Shown: positions 1-5,651 of the stretch, one piece after another | Position numbering within the stretch: position 1 is the stretch's first letter | How the letters are laid out: every line of letters begins with the position of its first letter | Origin: Thermoflexales bacterium | Lineage (GTDB): Bacteria; Chloroflexota; Anaerolineae; Fen-1058 | Direction: 5' to 3' | DNA length: 13,271 bases | Assembly: GCA_016931085.1 (NCBI GenBank) | Contig: JAFGFO010000148.1 | Span: 1 to 13,271, forward strand | Translations under genes and position numbers: made by a program | Notes under the pieces: generated by a model | Databases searched by the model: none | What the model was told of the DNA's origin: nothing | The model's input: only the letters and a program-made list of their open reading frames with translations

Positions 1-17
1 ACGCTCAGATTACGATA

Positions 18-306
18 GTTGCATTATATCTGACATGCCAGTTTCATTATCTTCGAGGTGCGGTCTCATTATCTATGAGACCGTACACTAATTCATGCGT
101 ATTCAGGCGTAAGGCACCCATAAAACCACTAGGCCAGTCTCAAAAACTTCGAAATAAGGCCTCGCTTGCACTTAGGCCAGTCTCAAAAACTGTGAAATAG
201 AAGGTCGAAATTTTTAGGCTAGTCTCAAAAACCTTGAAATAGCAGTCTCAAAAACTGTGAAATAAGCCGCCGTTTACGCTTAGGCCAGTCTCAAAAACTG
301 TGAAAT
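18..306. repeat. Eight-copy, helically phased 20-25 bp repeat
   Basis: The best-conserved copies read aggccagtctcaaaaac followed by a variable pair and gaaat: 131-155, 174-198, 216-240, 241-263 (two bases shorter at the front) and 282-306. Three diverged copies lie to the left: about 18-35 (gttgcattat...), 37-57 (gccagtttcattatcttcga) and 61-83 (cggtctcattat...). Aligned on the g(t/c)tca core, the copies start at 18, 41, 63, 137, 180, 222, 245 and 288. The intervals are therefore 23, 22, 74, 43, 42, 23 and 43 bp, close to 2, 2, 7, 4, 4, 2 and 4 helical turns. All copies would face the same side of the DNA, as expected for protein-binding sites. Confidence 0.85.
58..86. repeat. Palindrome within the repeat array
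   Basis: cggtctca (61-68) and tgagaccg (76-83) are perfectly complementary around a 7-base loop. The arms extend to 58 and 86 with one G-T pair. This repeat copy is the only one that is itself palindromic, so it could bind a dimer or form a cruciform. It has no T-run and does not follow a gene, so it does not look like a terminator. Confidence 0.7.
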
Positions 307-483
307 CCGACAACATGCCCCTGATGAATCCAGAAACTGCTAACATCAATCGACTTGTAAATATGCGATCTGGTGGACGTAGCGGGTTATGGAACAAGCC
401 GCGATTCCCCAGCGTCATGCCTGGTGAGCACAAATAATCATCTGGTAAGTAACCAGCACAACTTTGAGTAGGGGCGTTCAAAT

Positions 484-1281
484 ATGAAAACAAGGACTCT
501 GATCTTGATAGCGATGGCGCTTGCGATCTGCGGTTGTGGCGCGAGCACTGCCAAACAAAGCAACCAAGCATCGTTAGCAGGCACGCAGTGGGTCGTACAG
601 ACACTGGCCGGTCAGCCGCCGATGGCTGGCACAACGCTTACAGCCGAGTTTTCGGAGCGTGACATCAGTGGCTCGGCCGGATGCAATCACTATAGTGGTT
701 CATACCAGGCAAGCGACAGCCATCTCACCATCGGTACTGTAGCGATGACAGAGATGTACTGCACAGAGCCGGCAGGCTTGATGGAACAAGAGCAAGCCTT
801 CCTGTCAGCACTGACGGCGGTCGCCAGTTACCGCCTGACAGCAGATCGGCTAGAGATGCTGGACTCTACAGCTAAGGTGGTACTGACCTTCACGTCACCC
901 GCGCCGATGCCGGAGGTGACGCTGGAGGATACAGACTGGGCACTGACGACATTGATCGAAGGTGAGACAGCCACGTCACTCGTCAATGGGACGGCGATCC
1001 GATTACGGTTCGAGAAAGGAACGGTGAGCGGGTCCGCTGGGTGCAATGATTATCACGGAGCCTACACGTTGCAGCGAGGCACGCTCAAGATCGCCGAGAT
1101 TGGCATGACCAAAAAGAACTGTGTGGAGCCGGCCGGAACCATGGAGCAAGAGGCCCACTATATCGACATCTTGCAAAACGCAACGATCTTTGAATTGGAC
1201 GCCAACCAGCTCACGCTGAGAACGGCTGACGGGCGGGGTTTGGTATTCACGGCAGCGCAGCACGAGAATCAAGCAAACTGA
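484..1281 (+). CDS. Two-domain META (HslJ-like) lipoprotein
   Basis: 265 aa. The N-terminus is a lipoprotein-type signal: Lys/Arg at 2-4, a hydrophobic stretch 6-15, then cysteines at 16 and 18 that could be lipidated (the ICGC context favours Cys18). Two META domains follow, about 30-138 and 146-257. Each carries the hallmark GSAGCN-x-Y-x-G-x-Y (63-73 and 183-193) and a later MT...C...PAG-x-MEQE block (88-103 and 208-223). META domains occur in HslJ and in secreted proteins of unknown biochemical role; the paired cysteines could form a disulfide. The start has a plausible ribosome site (aggggcg, about 7 bases upstream). The gene is monocistronic and convergent with the membrane gene ending at 1338. 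No clear promoter was found in 313-483. Confidence 0.88.
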   Translation: MKTRTLILIAMALAICGCGASTAKQSNQASLAGTQWVVQTLAGQPPMAGTTLTAEFSERDISGSAGCNHYSGSYQASDSHLTIGTVAMTEMYCTEPAGLMEQEQAFLSALTAVASYRLTADRLEMLDSTAKVVLTFTSPAPMPEVTLEDTDWALTTLIEGETATSLVNGTAIRLRFEKGTVSGSAGCNDYHGAYTLQRGTLKIAEIGMTKKNCVEPAGTMEQEAHYIDILQNATIFELDANQLTLRTADGRGLVFTAAQHENQAN

Positions 1282-1337
1282 TGGGCTTTTCGATCTTGTT
1301 AGCAGCCAGGCACTTGAATGGCCAACAGCTTACCGTG

Positions 1338-1781
1338 CTAGACCACTCGTCCCCCAATCACCAGCATGCCACAAATGACTGAGGCCAGCACCCACTCGCC
1401 TTGCATAGTCCTCAATGCCGCCATGACGCCGCACGGCAAGTAAAGCCCAAACGCCATCACGGTCCACACCAAGCCACCGCCGGTCAGGATGAGCAAGCCG
1501 TGCCAAAACGACGCCGGTTGCACCAGCCTGGCGCTGCCGGCAGCCCTGTCCAGCGGATTGCCCCACCAATCCCACATCAACGTCAGCCAGATCACGATCA
1601 CAGTGCCCGCCGGCGGGCCTATCAAGCTAGGAATCAATCCCCATATCGTCAAGACAACGCCATAATACACGCCGAGCCTGGTCAGCAGTTGGGGCCACGC
1701 CCCAACCTGCAAGTCACCCTGGCTATCCAGGATGTGAACGCCTCCCATCCAAGCTTGAATTTTAGCCAGATTCACTCTCAT
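1338..1781 (-). CDS. Small multi-pass membrane protein, unknown function
   Basis: 147 aa, not recognised as a named family. Hydrophobic segments at about 32-55, 58-73, 93-114 and 117-146 suggest four membrane passes. Tryptophans cluster at the membrane borders (WDWW near 70-73). The first ~30 residues are polar and probably cytoplasmic. The upstream ribosome site is weak (gaagag, about 9 bases before the ATG). It is the last gene of a leftward series with the DUF3307 gene and the 137-aa membrane gene, but 230 bp containing an inverted-repeat element separate it from DUF3307, so it may have its own transcript. Overlapping plus-strand frames are Pro/His/Arg-rich, as expected for the antisense of hydrophobic codons. 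This makes the minus strand the likely coding one. Confidence 0.6.
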   Translation of the reverse strand: MRVNLAKIQAWMGGVHILDSQGDLQVGAWPQLLTRLGVYYGVVLTIWGLIPSLIGPPAGTVIVIWLTLMWDWWGNPLDRAAGSARLVQPASFWHGLLILTGGGLVWTVMAFGLYLPCGVMAALRTMQGEWVLASVICGMLVIGGRVV

Positions 1782-1804
1782 CTTGTCAACTCTTCAATGT
1801 TCTA

Positions 1805-1996
1805 CTTGCTCCACCCTCTTGAGATGACGACTTGCCTAGACGCCGTGGCGCACGCCACGCCAGCCACGGCTGGCGCGACGAAGTTGTGGGGTCCCCACCC
1901 CCCGTGCCCGGAACACGCTTGACTGCTGGAATAGGCAGCACCGGCCGCCGCAGTAAACGGACCGGTGAAGTCATCATCTCAAGAGGATCGGGCAAG
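1805..1996. repeat. 192-bp inverted-repeat element, MITE-like
   Basis: Bases 1805-1834 and 1967-1996 are inverted repeats matching at 25 of 30 positions, with a shared core of ctcttgagatga. Between them lie two adjoining perfect palindromes, 1844-1859 (cgtggcgcacgccacg) and 1859-1874 (gccagccacggctggc), and a third short one at 1886-1898 (gtggggtccccac). There is no credible reading frame inside. Terminal inverted repeats around a structured non-coding core fit a MITE or REP-like element, but a flanking target duplication is not evident. A duplicated terminator region is the alternative. Confidence 0.5.
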
Positions 1997-2003
1997 CCGA
2001 TCC
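1985..2003 (-). terminator. Hairpin after the DUF3307 gene
   Basis: ggatcgg (1985-1991) and ccgatcc (1997-2003) form a perfect 7-bp stem with a 5-base loop, 9 bases beyond the DUF3307 stop codon. No T-run follows on the minus strand, so this would be a weak intrinsic or Rho-assisted terminator, or only an mRNA-end stabiliser. It overlaps the right arm of the 1805-1996 inverted-repeat element. Confidence 0.4.
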
Positions 2004-2011
2004 AGTAAAAT

Positions 2012-2455
2012 CTATCCCAAAACCATCATCAGCAGCAGGATGACTGCAACGTGGGCCAACTGGTCAGCGATCGGGCCGGCATAGCCATCATTGCCCAGCC
2101 CAAACTTGTTCGTAGCATCAATGATCAGATGGGCAACGATGCTCGCCAAACAGCCGGCAGGGCCAAACGGCAGCCCGGCCAGCCCGCCAGAAATCAACGC
2201 ATGACACACTGATGGCAGAAATTGCCGCTTCTGCTTGCCAGTTGTCATCCACCAATTCTGAAGAGGGAAATCACCGGCCGTATGACCCGCAAGCGCAAGC
2301 AGCAAGGCCGGGCAACGAATGCCAGCCATCGCCAGCACGCAAGTCGCCACGGCAACTGCCAGGCCAAACCACAAACCGACCACGTGCCCCCACTGCCACC
2401 AAGCCAACTGGCGCGGGTTTTGAAATACTTGCCTCGTGTATGTCAGAGCAGGCAT
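2012..2455 (-). CDS. DUF3307 family membrane protein
   Basis: 147 aa. It shows the spaced polar residues expected of DUF3307 within hydrophobic helices: H58 with GDF at 61-63 and Q66, H85, H109-x3-D113, and DQ at 131-132 followed by H135. Such conserved His/Asp/Gln in membrane helices suggest a metal-binding or enzymatic integral membrane protein, but the family's reaction is unknown to me. An extra N-terminal hydrophobic helix (about 24-46) precedes the family core. The start is supported by an aaggaga ribosome site about 7 bases upstream. A run of strong hairpins (2479-2593) separates it from the membrane gene upstream in the same orientation. Confidence 0.75.
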   Translation of the reverse strand: MPALTYTRQVFQNPRQLAWWQWGHVVGLWFGLAVAVATCVLAMAGIRCPALLLALAGHTAGDFPLQNWWMTTGKQKRQFLPSVCHALISGGLAGLPFGPAGCLASIVAHLIIDATNKFGLGNDGYAGPIADQLAHVAVILLLMMVLG

Positions 2456-2478
2456 GGGAATGTCTCCTTATCATGTGA

Positions 2479-2536
2479 GTTACGTGCAGCGATTGGGTGT
2501 CTTGGCGAACCAAGACACTCTAGTGCTGCACGTAAC
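2479..2536. repeat. 58-bp near-perfect palindrome
   Basis: gttacgtgcagc (2479-2490) pairs perfectly with gctgcacgtaac (2525-2536). Nested inside, gtgtcttgg (2497-2505) pairs perfectly with ccaagacac (2510-2518) around a cgaa loop. The six-base internal segments pair partly. It ends 23 bases upstream of the DUF3307 start, so in that mRNA it would be a large leader hairpin just before the ribosome site. No T-run follows it, so simple termination is unlikely. Confidence 0.8.
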
Positions 2537-2593
2537 CCGCAATGGCGGGAGACACACTGCCCCCAAGCAGGGGAATGTGTCCCCCGCTTGGGG
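2536..2593 (-). terminator. Tandem hairpins after the 137-aa membrane gene
   Basis: ccccaagc (2561-2568) pairs with gcttgggg (2586-2593); nested inside, gggga (2570-2574) pairs with tcccc (2580-2584). This makes a 13-bp stem with one mismatch and a 5-base loop, starting 27 bases past the stop codon at 2621. A smaller hairpin follows: cccgc 2536-2540 with gcggg 2545-2549. No clear T-run follows on the minus strand, so termination by stem strength or mRNA protection are both possible. Confidence 0.5.
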
Positions 2594-2620
2594 TACGATA
2601 AGTGCTCTATGCGAATCCGT

Positions 2621-3034
2621 TTACCGCCTGCGCGAAGATGGCGGGTAAACCAGGCGCGACGCCGGACGAGACCGCAGCGGACTCAACAGCGAACCAGCCG
2701 CGCTCACAGCTTGAGGAGCAGGTTCGGAATCGCCCCCACCCTCTCTGTGAGACCGGCTGTGCTGTCGATTTCTGCGGAATCCGGCCCGGATCTTTTCCCT
2801 CTGCCGCTCCCGGAATTCGACCGGGTTGAACAAGTAGGAGAAAATCGCGCGCAGCCCACCACCGCGGCAGGCGACCAACATGCTGATCACGACAAAAACG
2901 ATCTTGGCCACGATCAAGACAGCGACCACGACCACCAGCAGGTTCACAAGCGAGTGCATTGATGCGATCTGGTGCTGAGCTTGTGAAACAGCGCCAGTTC
3001 TCTTGGCATACTCGGCCCAAAAGTTCGTGTCCAT
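2621..3034 (-). CDS. Small membrane-anchored protein, unknown function
   Basis: 137 aa, not recognised. The start at 3034 is chosen over longer in-frame starts because a perfect ribosome site, ggagg, lies 7 bases upstream. Residues about 1-28 are polar. A strongly hydrophobic helix of roughly 27 residues (about 29-55) follows, then a C-terminal tail rich in Arg, Ser and Gly with little order predicted by eye. This looks like a single-pass anchor with a basic cytoplasmic tail. The stop codon lies within a 10-bp bulged stem (2619-2628 with 2640-2650). An alternative frame stays open over the same bases but has no comparable ribosome site. The gene is divergent from the toxin cluster starting at 3334. 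Confidence 0.6.
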   Translation of the reverse strand: MDTNFWAEYAKRTGAVSQAQHQIASMHSLVNLLVVVVAVLIVAKIVFVVISMLVACRGGGLRAIFSYLFNPVEFRERQREKIRAGFRRNRQHSRSHREGGGDSEPAPQAVSAAGSLLSPLRSRPASRLVYPPSSRRR

Positions 3035-3284
3035 TTTTATCCTCCGTTTGATTGAACAATGACTCCGTTTGAATTCCCTGGGGCCACATGCCTCCAGGGT
3101 TGTTCTCGCAGGCCAACGCCCGCAAAATTGGGTTGCCCGGCCAATGCCAGGGCAAAAACGCATAGGGCAAAACGCCTCCATGCAACAAGCCAACTGAAAT
3201 GATCCAGTCAGCTAGAAACCGACGATCCCTACCCCAGTAAGGAGCGCGAGGCTTCGAGCTGACCGTTTTCCGATCTGCAGCCAA
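3035..3284. other. Divergent intergenic region with short direct repeats
   Basis: No credible gene lies here. It contains the leader of the 137-aa membrane gene. ctccgtttga occurs at 3042-3051 and again at 3063-3072, a 21-bp step, so on the minus strand the purine-rich ribosome-site sequence is present twice. A 6-bp hairpin (3076-3081 with 3094-3099) follows. agggcaaaaacgc (3149-3161) is repeated almost exactly at 3164-3175 (agggcaaaacgc). The repeats could be protein-binding sites; no minus-strand promoter stands out. Confidence 0.5.
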
Positions 3285-3315
3285 GCTTGACAAGCAGCGT
3301 CAAAGATGCTATTCT
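3285..3315 (+). promoter_or_regulatory. Sigma-70-type promoter with operator palindrome
   Basis: A consensus -35 box TTGACA (3287-3292) and a -10 box TATTCT (3310-3315) are separated by exactly 17 bp. Transcription would begin near 3322, leaving a leader of about a dozen bases with a gagg ribosome site before the ATG at 3334. The -35 box is embedded in a perfect palindrome, gcttg-a-caagc (3285-3295). That is a natural place for autorepression by an antitoxin from the cluster. Confidence 0.75.
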
Positions 3316-3333
3316 ATTTACAGTGAGGTTGCT

Positions 3334-3645
3334 ATGACTGAGATAACGATTACCCAAATCCTGGACGATTTGCGCGCCGCCGACGAAACAACACGCCGGT
3401 ACGAGCGCCGCTACTGGTTGAGCTCGGCCGACTTTTACGAGCTTTATTCACAAGGACGATTGGACGACGGCGAGCACACTGAGGACTTTGCTATATGGGC
3501 CGGTTTCTACGAGGTCAAAAGGGACCGGGAAACATCTCTGCGGGAATTGTCGCGCCAGCGTGTTCAACAATTGTTGGCTGGCCTCACAGATAGCTTGGTC
3601 TCCATTGTGCCACCAGAGCCGGCTCTCCGCATCACAGAGGCATAG
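3334..3645 (+). CDS. Probable antitoxin partner of the TumE-family toxin
   Basis: 103 aa, small and acidic. It is a helical-looking protein with a central segment (about 27-60) around SSADFYELYSQGRLDDGE, then DFAIWAGFYE. Similar short proteins are often found directly upstream of DUF6516/TumE genes, and I take it as the antitoxin by position and resemblance. No helix-turn-helix or ribbon-helix-helix motif is obvious, so DNA binding is not shown. Its stop codon (3643-3645) directly abuts the ATG of the next gene, which suggests translational coupling. It is transcribed from the promoter at 3287-3315 and may be autoregulated through the palindrome there. Confidence 0.65.
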   Translation: MTEITITQILDDLRAADETTRRYERRYWLSSADFYELYSQGRLDDGEHTEDFAIWAGFYEVKRDRETSLRELSRQRVQQLLAGLTDSLVSIVPPEPALRITEA

Positions 3646-4062
3646 ATGCCCTTTCCCAATCAGCCTCAGTACGAGGTCATGATTTATGGCGTGCTCGGCG
3701 CCTATCCACAAGTTGCCACGTCTACTTTGCGTTTGTACAGCACCAGCGCATTGACGGCAATTGTGGAAGGCGAGCTGGAATTCAAGACAGGGTTGAGATT
3801 GCGCGTCATCGAGATGATTGATTTCGAGGTTGGGAAGGTGCGACACTATAGCTACACCATCTATAGCGGCGGCCAAAAAATACGCTGGTATGATTCACAG
3901 CCGCATCCCGATGATCCGTCCCTGGCCTCTACCTTCCCGCACCACTATCACGAGCCGCCCGACATCAAGCGCAACCGCTGCCCAGCACCGGGCATCTCTT
4001 TCGACGCACCCAACCTCTCTACTCTAATCGCCGACTGCCTGCAACTGGGCAAATCACTCTGA
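3646..4062 (+). CDS. TumE-family (DUF6516) toxin-like protein
   Basis: 138 aa. It carries the family signature. An N-terminal strand region is followed by ELEFKTGLRLRVIEMIDFEV (about 45-64). Next comes an HYSYTIYSGGQKIRWYD block, then QPHPDDPSLASTFPHHYHEP with histidines and prolines, then PPDIKRNR and PAPGISFDAPNL near the C-terminus. These proteins are annotated as toxins of TumE-type toxin-antitoxin systems; the His/Asp/Arg cluster is a likely active site, but the target is not known to me. The ATG follows the stop of the upstream gene with no spacing. Length and motifs appear complete, so the protein is probably intact. Confidence 0.75.
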   Translation: MPFPNQPQYEVMIYGVLGAYPQVATSTLRLYSTSALTAIVEGELEFKTGLRLRVIEMIDFEVGKVRHYSYTIYSGGQKIRWYDSQPHPDDPSLASTFPHHYHEPPDIKRNRCPAPGISFDAPNLSTLIADCLQLGKSL

Positions 4063-4099
4063 TCTCAATGCGCTTATCGTGAGATGAGGCAATGAGTTA

Positions 4100-4393
4100 A
4101 TGAGTTATAATCACGAAACAATCGCAGAAAAGAATATCGCCTTGTCATTCGAGTTCGAGCGATACGTCCAGGAACATCCTAACCTGTTGGAACAGATCCC
4201 GAACAACGCCGAGATTGTATTACTCCCCAAGGATGACCCCGAGCTGTATCGTCTCAACCTCGCCGCAGCACAGCAAGCGAGCAATGCCGGCAACATCATT
4301 TACGTAGAAGTCGAGGCAGTAGCTCCCGCCCGTTCGCGATTGGTGAATCCTCGCTTGACTACACAGCCATCCCCCGACTCCATAGTTGTTTGA
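4100..4393 (+). CDS. DUF5647 family protein
   Basis: 97 aa. It matches the pattern of DUF5647: NIALSFEFERYVQEHPNLLE near the N-terminus, then QIPNNAEIVLLPKDDPELYR, NLAAAQQ, IIYVEVE, and a PARSRLVNP segment near the end. The family is small, soluble and common in Chloroflexota and Cyanobacteria, often beside toxin-antitoxin genes; its biochemical role is unknown. It starts 37 bp after the TumE-like gene, with only a distant gagg as a possible ribosome site. It ends 10 bp before the ribbon-helix-helix gene. Position suggests co-transcription from 3287-3315. Confidence 0.7.
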   Translation: MSYNHETIAEKNIALSFEFERYVQEHPNLLEQIPNNAEIVLLPKDDPELYRLNLAAAQQASNAGNIIYVEVEAVAPARSRLVNPRLTTQPSPDSIVV

Positions 4394-4403
4394 GCAATCG
4401 GAA

Positions 4404-4709
4404 ATGAAAAAGCAAAAAGAGCTTACTATAACACTCGACGAGCAGGTGTATGATGGTCTCTATGCTCTTGTTGGACAACAGAACATCAGCCAATTTATCG
4501 AATCACTGGTGCGCCCTCACGTAGTCAACATCGACCTCGATGCCGCTTATTGCGAGATGGCGCAAGATCAAGAGCGTGAGGCTGACGTGAAACACAATAT
4601 GAATTTCGCCTATCCGACGCGACTAATACCCGCCCAAGACCTGGATAGTTTAACCGCCCTAGTTTCAGGTGGAGGAGATGCCCTGGCCGATAGCGAGGCA
4701 CTAGATTAA
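4404..4709 (+). CDS. Ribbon-helix-helix antitoxin-like protein, no toxin partner
   Basis: 101 aa. The N-terminal half has the pattern of a ribbon-helix-helix antitoxin: a strand KELTITLDEQVYDGL, then a helix with ISQFIESLVRPHVV (about 31-44), then DLDAAYCEMAQDQEREA (about 47-63). Relatives usually continue with a short acidic helix that wraps a MazF-type toxin. Here residues from about 64 on (VKHNMNF onward) depart from that pattern. No toxin gene follows; the operon ends at the hairpin 4775-4803 and faces a convergent gene. The start at 4404 is preferred over an in-frame TTG 18 bases upstream. The ribosome site is weak, which fits coupling to the gene ending at 4393. It may be an orphan antitoxin or a regulator of the cluster. 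Confidence 0.65.
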   Translation: MKKQKELTITLDEQVYDGLYALVGQQNISQFIESLVRPHVVNIDLDAAYCEMAQDQEREADVKHNMNFAYPTRLIPAQDLDSLTALVSGGGDALADSEALD

Positions 4710-4774
4710 GCTGGTGATTTTGACCAGGTCAAGTGGCTACAACGAGTTAGCCAACCGAATGATCTAATTGAAAC

Positions 4775-4803
4775 AGGCTGGCGGCTTTTCGGGCCGCCAG
4801 CCT
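4775..4803. terminator. Bidirectional hairpin terminator
   Basis: aggctggcggc (4775-4785) and gccgccagcct (4793-4803) form a perfect 11-bp GC-rich stem with a 7-base loop. It lies between the convergent genes ending at 4709 (+) and 4807 (-), 4 bases from the latter's stop codon. T-runs are weak on both strands, but placement and stem strength support termination in both directions. Confidence 0.75.
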
Positions 4804-4806
4804 CGA

Positions 4807-5619
4807 TTATCCAAACTGCACCAGCGTACCCACCACCGCATACGATGCGATACGCCTCAGTCTGATCTCGCCATCATCGTCGGCTACCCGGTCAGCCAGG
4901 CCTGCACGAACTTTGACTTGGCGTAGGGTCTCGATGTATGGAACGTCGCACATAAAGCCGGTGGCGCGCAGCCTGTCGTTCTTGGCAATGCTCGCCTCCA
5001 GACCATCCGAGGTCTTGCCGCCCGGCAACATGATGGTAACATAGTGCGCCTTCCGGCGCGGAAGCTTTCTCTTACCAGCCGGCGACAGAATCTCGGAAAA
5101 CTGGTCATAGACCGCCAGCCTGGCGCAAACATTGTCCCGCTTGGTCCACACTTTGGTTACCACCCCACCGATCTCGACCAGGTTGGCGTCGGCAGGTTCA
5201 GAGTTGCGCTCGATCGTCTTGACCACTGTGCACGTCGATATGCGCCCCAGGGTGACGTCGTCGTCGCCTTCATCCATCTGGCTCACACCGGCGCGCTGCT
5301 TGATCCTGCCCAGGGTCTCGGCGTATGGCACCTCGCGGATATAGCCGCTCACGCGCACTTTGCCCTTCTTGGCAAGGCTCACCGGCATACCCTCTGCGGT
5401 CTTGCCGCCAGGCAACATGATGGTCGCGTAAACAAGATGGTGCGAATCGCCATCCTTGTTGCCAAACGGCAAGATTTGAGACAAGACCCCATACTGACCG
5501 TGAACCACCAGGCTTGCATACACGTCGTCGTGCCTGGACCACACCCTGGTCACGACCCCACCGATTGTAACCGAGTTGACGTCGAAATTCTCGACTGGTG
5601 CTTTTGCTTGTGATGACAT
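4807..5619 (-). CDS. Tandem-repeat OB-fold/SSB-like protein
   Basis: 270 aa with an internal duplication: about 15-136 and 146-266, roughly half identical by eye. Each half runs N-x-V-x-IGGVVT-(R/K)-VW near its start, a strand with Y-x-S/A-x-L-x-V, a TIMLPGGKT block (66-74 and 195-203), an AK...R-x-(S/T)-G strand and VPY-x-ETL (97-103 and 226-232). The order of a conserved Gly-Val strand, a middle strand block and V-x-G resembles the OB fold of single-stranded-DNA-binding proteins, so nucleic-acid binding is my best guess; no family match could be checked. The halves are linked by an acidic DEGDDD stretch. Each repeat ends with a short strand ending in a VV motif. The start has ggagg 10 bases upstream. 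The gene appears to be alone, downstream of a leader with attenuator-like structure. Confidence 0.7.
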   Translation of the reverse strand: MSSQAKAPVENFDVNSVTIGGVVTRVWSRHDDVYASLVVHGQYGVLSQILPFGNKDGDSHHLVYATIMLPGGKTAEGMPVSLAKKGKVRVSGYIREVPYAETLGRIKQRAGVSQMDEGDDDVTLGRISTCTVVKTIERNSEPADANLVEIGGVVTKVWTKRDNVCARLAVYDQFSEILSPAGKRKLPRRKAHYVTIMLPGGKTSDGLEASIAKNDRLRATGFMCDVPYIETLRQVKVRAGLADRVADDDGEIRLRRIASYAVVGTLVQFG

Positions 5620-5651
5620 TGTGATAATCCTCCATTTTGAAAACCTTACTC

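Larger units (their letters stand above)
1..312. mobile_element. Putative transposon end (Tn7/Tn5053-like), body to the left
   Basis: This stretch has no supportable gene and carries eight related repeats in one orientation (see the repeat entry). The outermost copy ends at 312. Read on the minus strand from there, the sequence opens TGTCGGATTTCAC; an internal copy (35 down to 28) opens TGTCAGAT, repeating the terminal motif. Ends made of several short transposase-binding sites with a TGT terminus are typical of TnsB/TniA-type transposons (Tn7, Tn5053, CRISPR-associated transposons). If 312 is the tip, the element extends leftward out of the window and 313-317 (acatg) would be the 5-bp target duplication. 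No transposase is visible, so the assignment rests on repeat architecture alone. Confidence 0.45.

Noticed and set aside
131..306. Regular 25-bp repeats with ~17-bp gaps as a CRISPR array
   Set aside because: Gaps are too short for spacers, one gap is nearly absent, the repeats diverge from each other and no cas gene is in view. Phased protein-binding sites explain them better.
313..483. tRNA or other attachment site beside the transposon end
   Set aside because: No cloverleaf or tRNA-like sequence is visible downstream of 312. A small hairpin at about 448-462 is the only structure.
1401..1922. 173-aa plus-strand open frame
   Set aside because: It is rich in His, Pro, Gln and Arg with no domain and no ribosome site. 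It is the antisense of hydrophobic codons of the minus-strand membrane gene and runs on into the inverted-repeat element.
2222..2962. 246-aa plus-strand open frame spanning the DUF3307 and 137-aa genes
   Set aside because: It crosses the hairpin cluster, has an antisense-type composition (a His/Asp run opposite a membrane helix) and overlaps two better-supported genes.
2607..3293. 228-aa minus-strand frame overlapping the 137-aa membrane gene
   Set aside because: It has one hydrophobic stretch in its N-terminal part, but no ribosome site at its start. The frame starting at 3034 has a perfect ggagg and a clear membrane helix.
4710..4774. A MazF-type or other toxin gene after the ribbon-helix-helix antitoxin
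   Set aside because: Only 65 bp remain before the terminator and no open frame is present, so the toxin partner is absent from this location.
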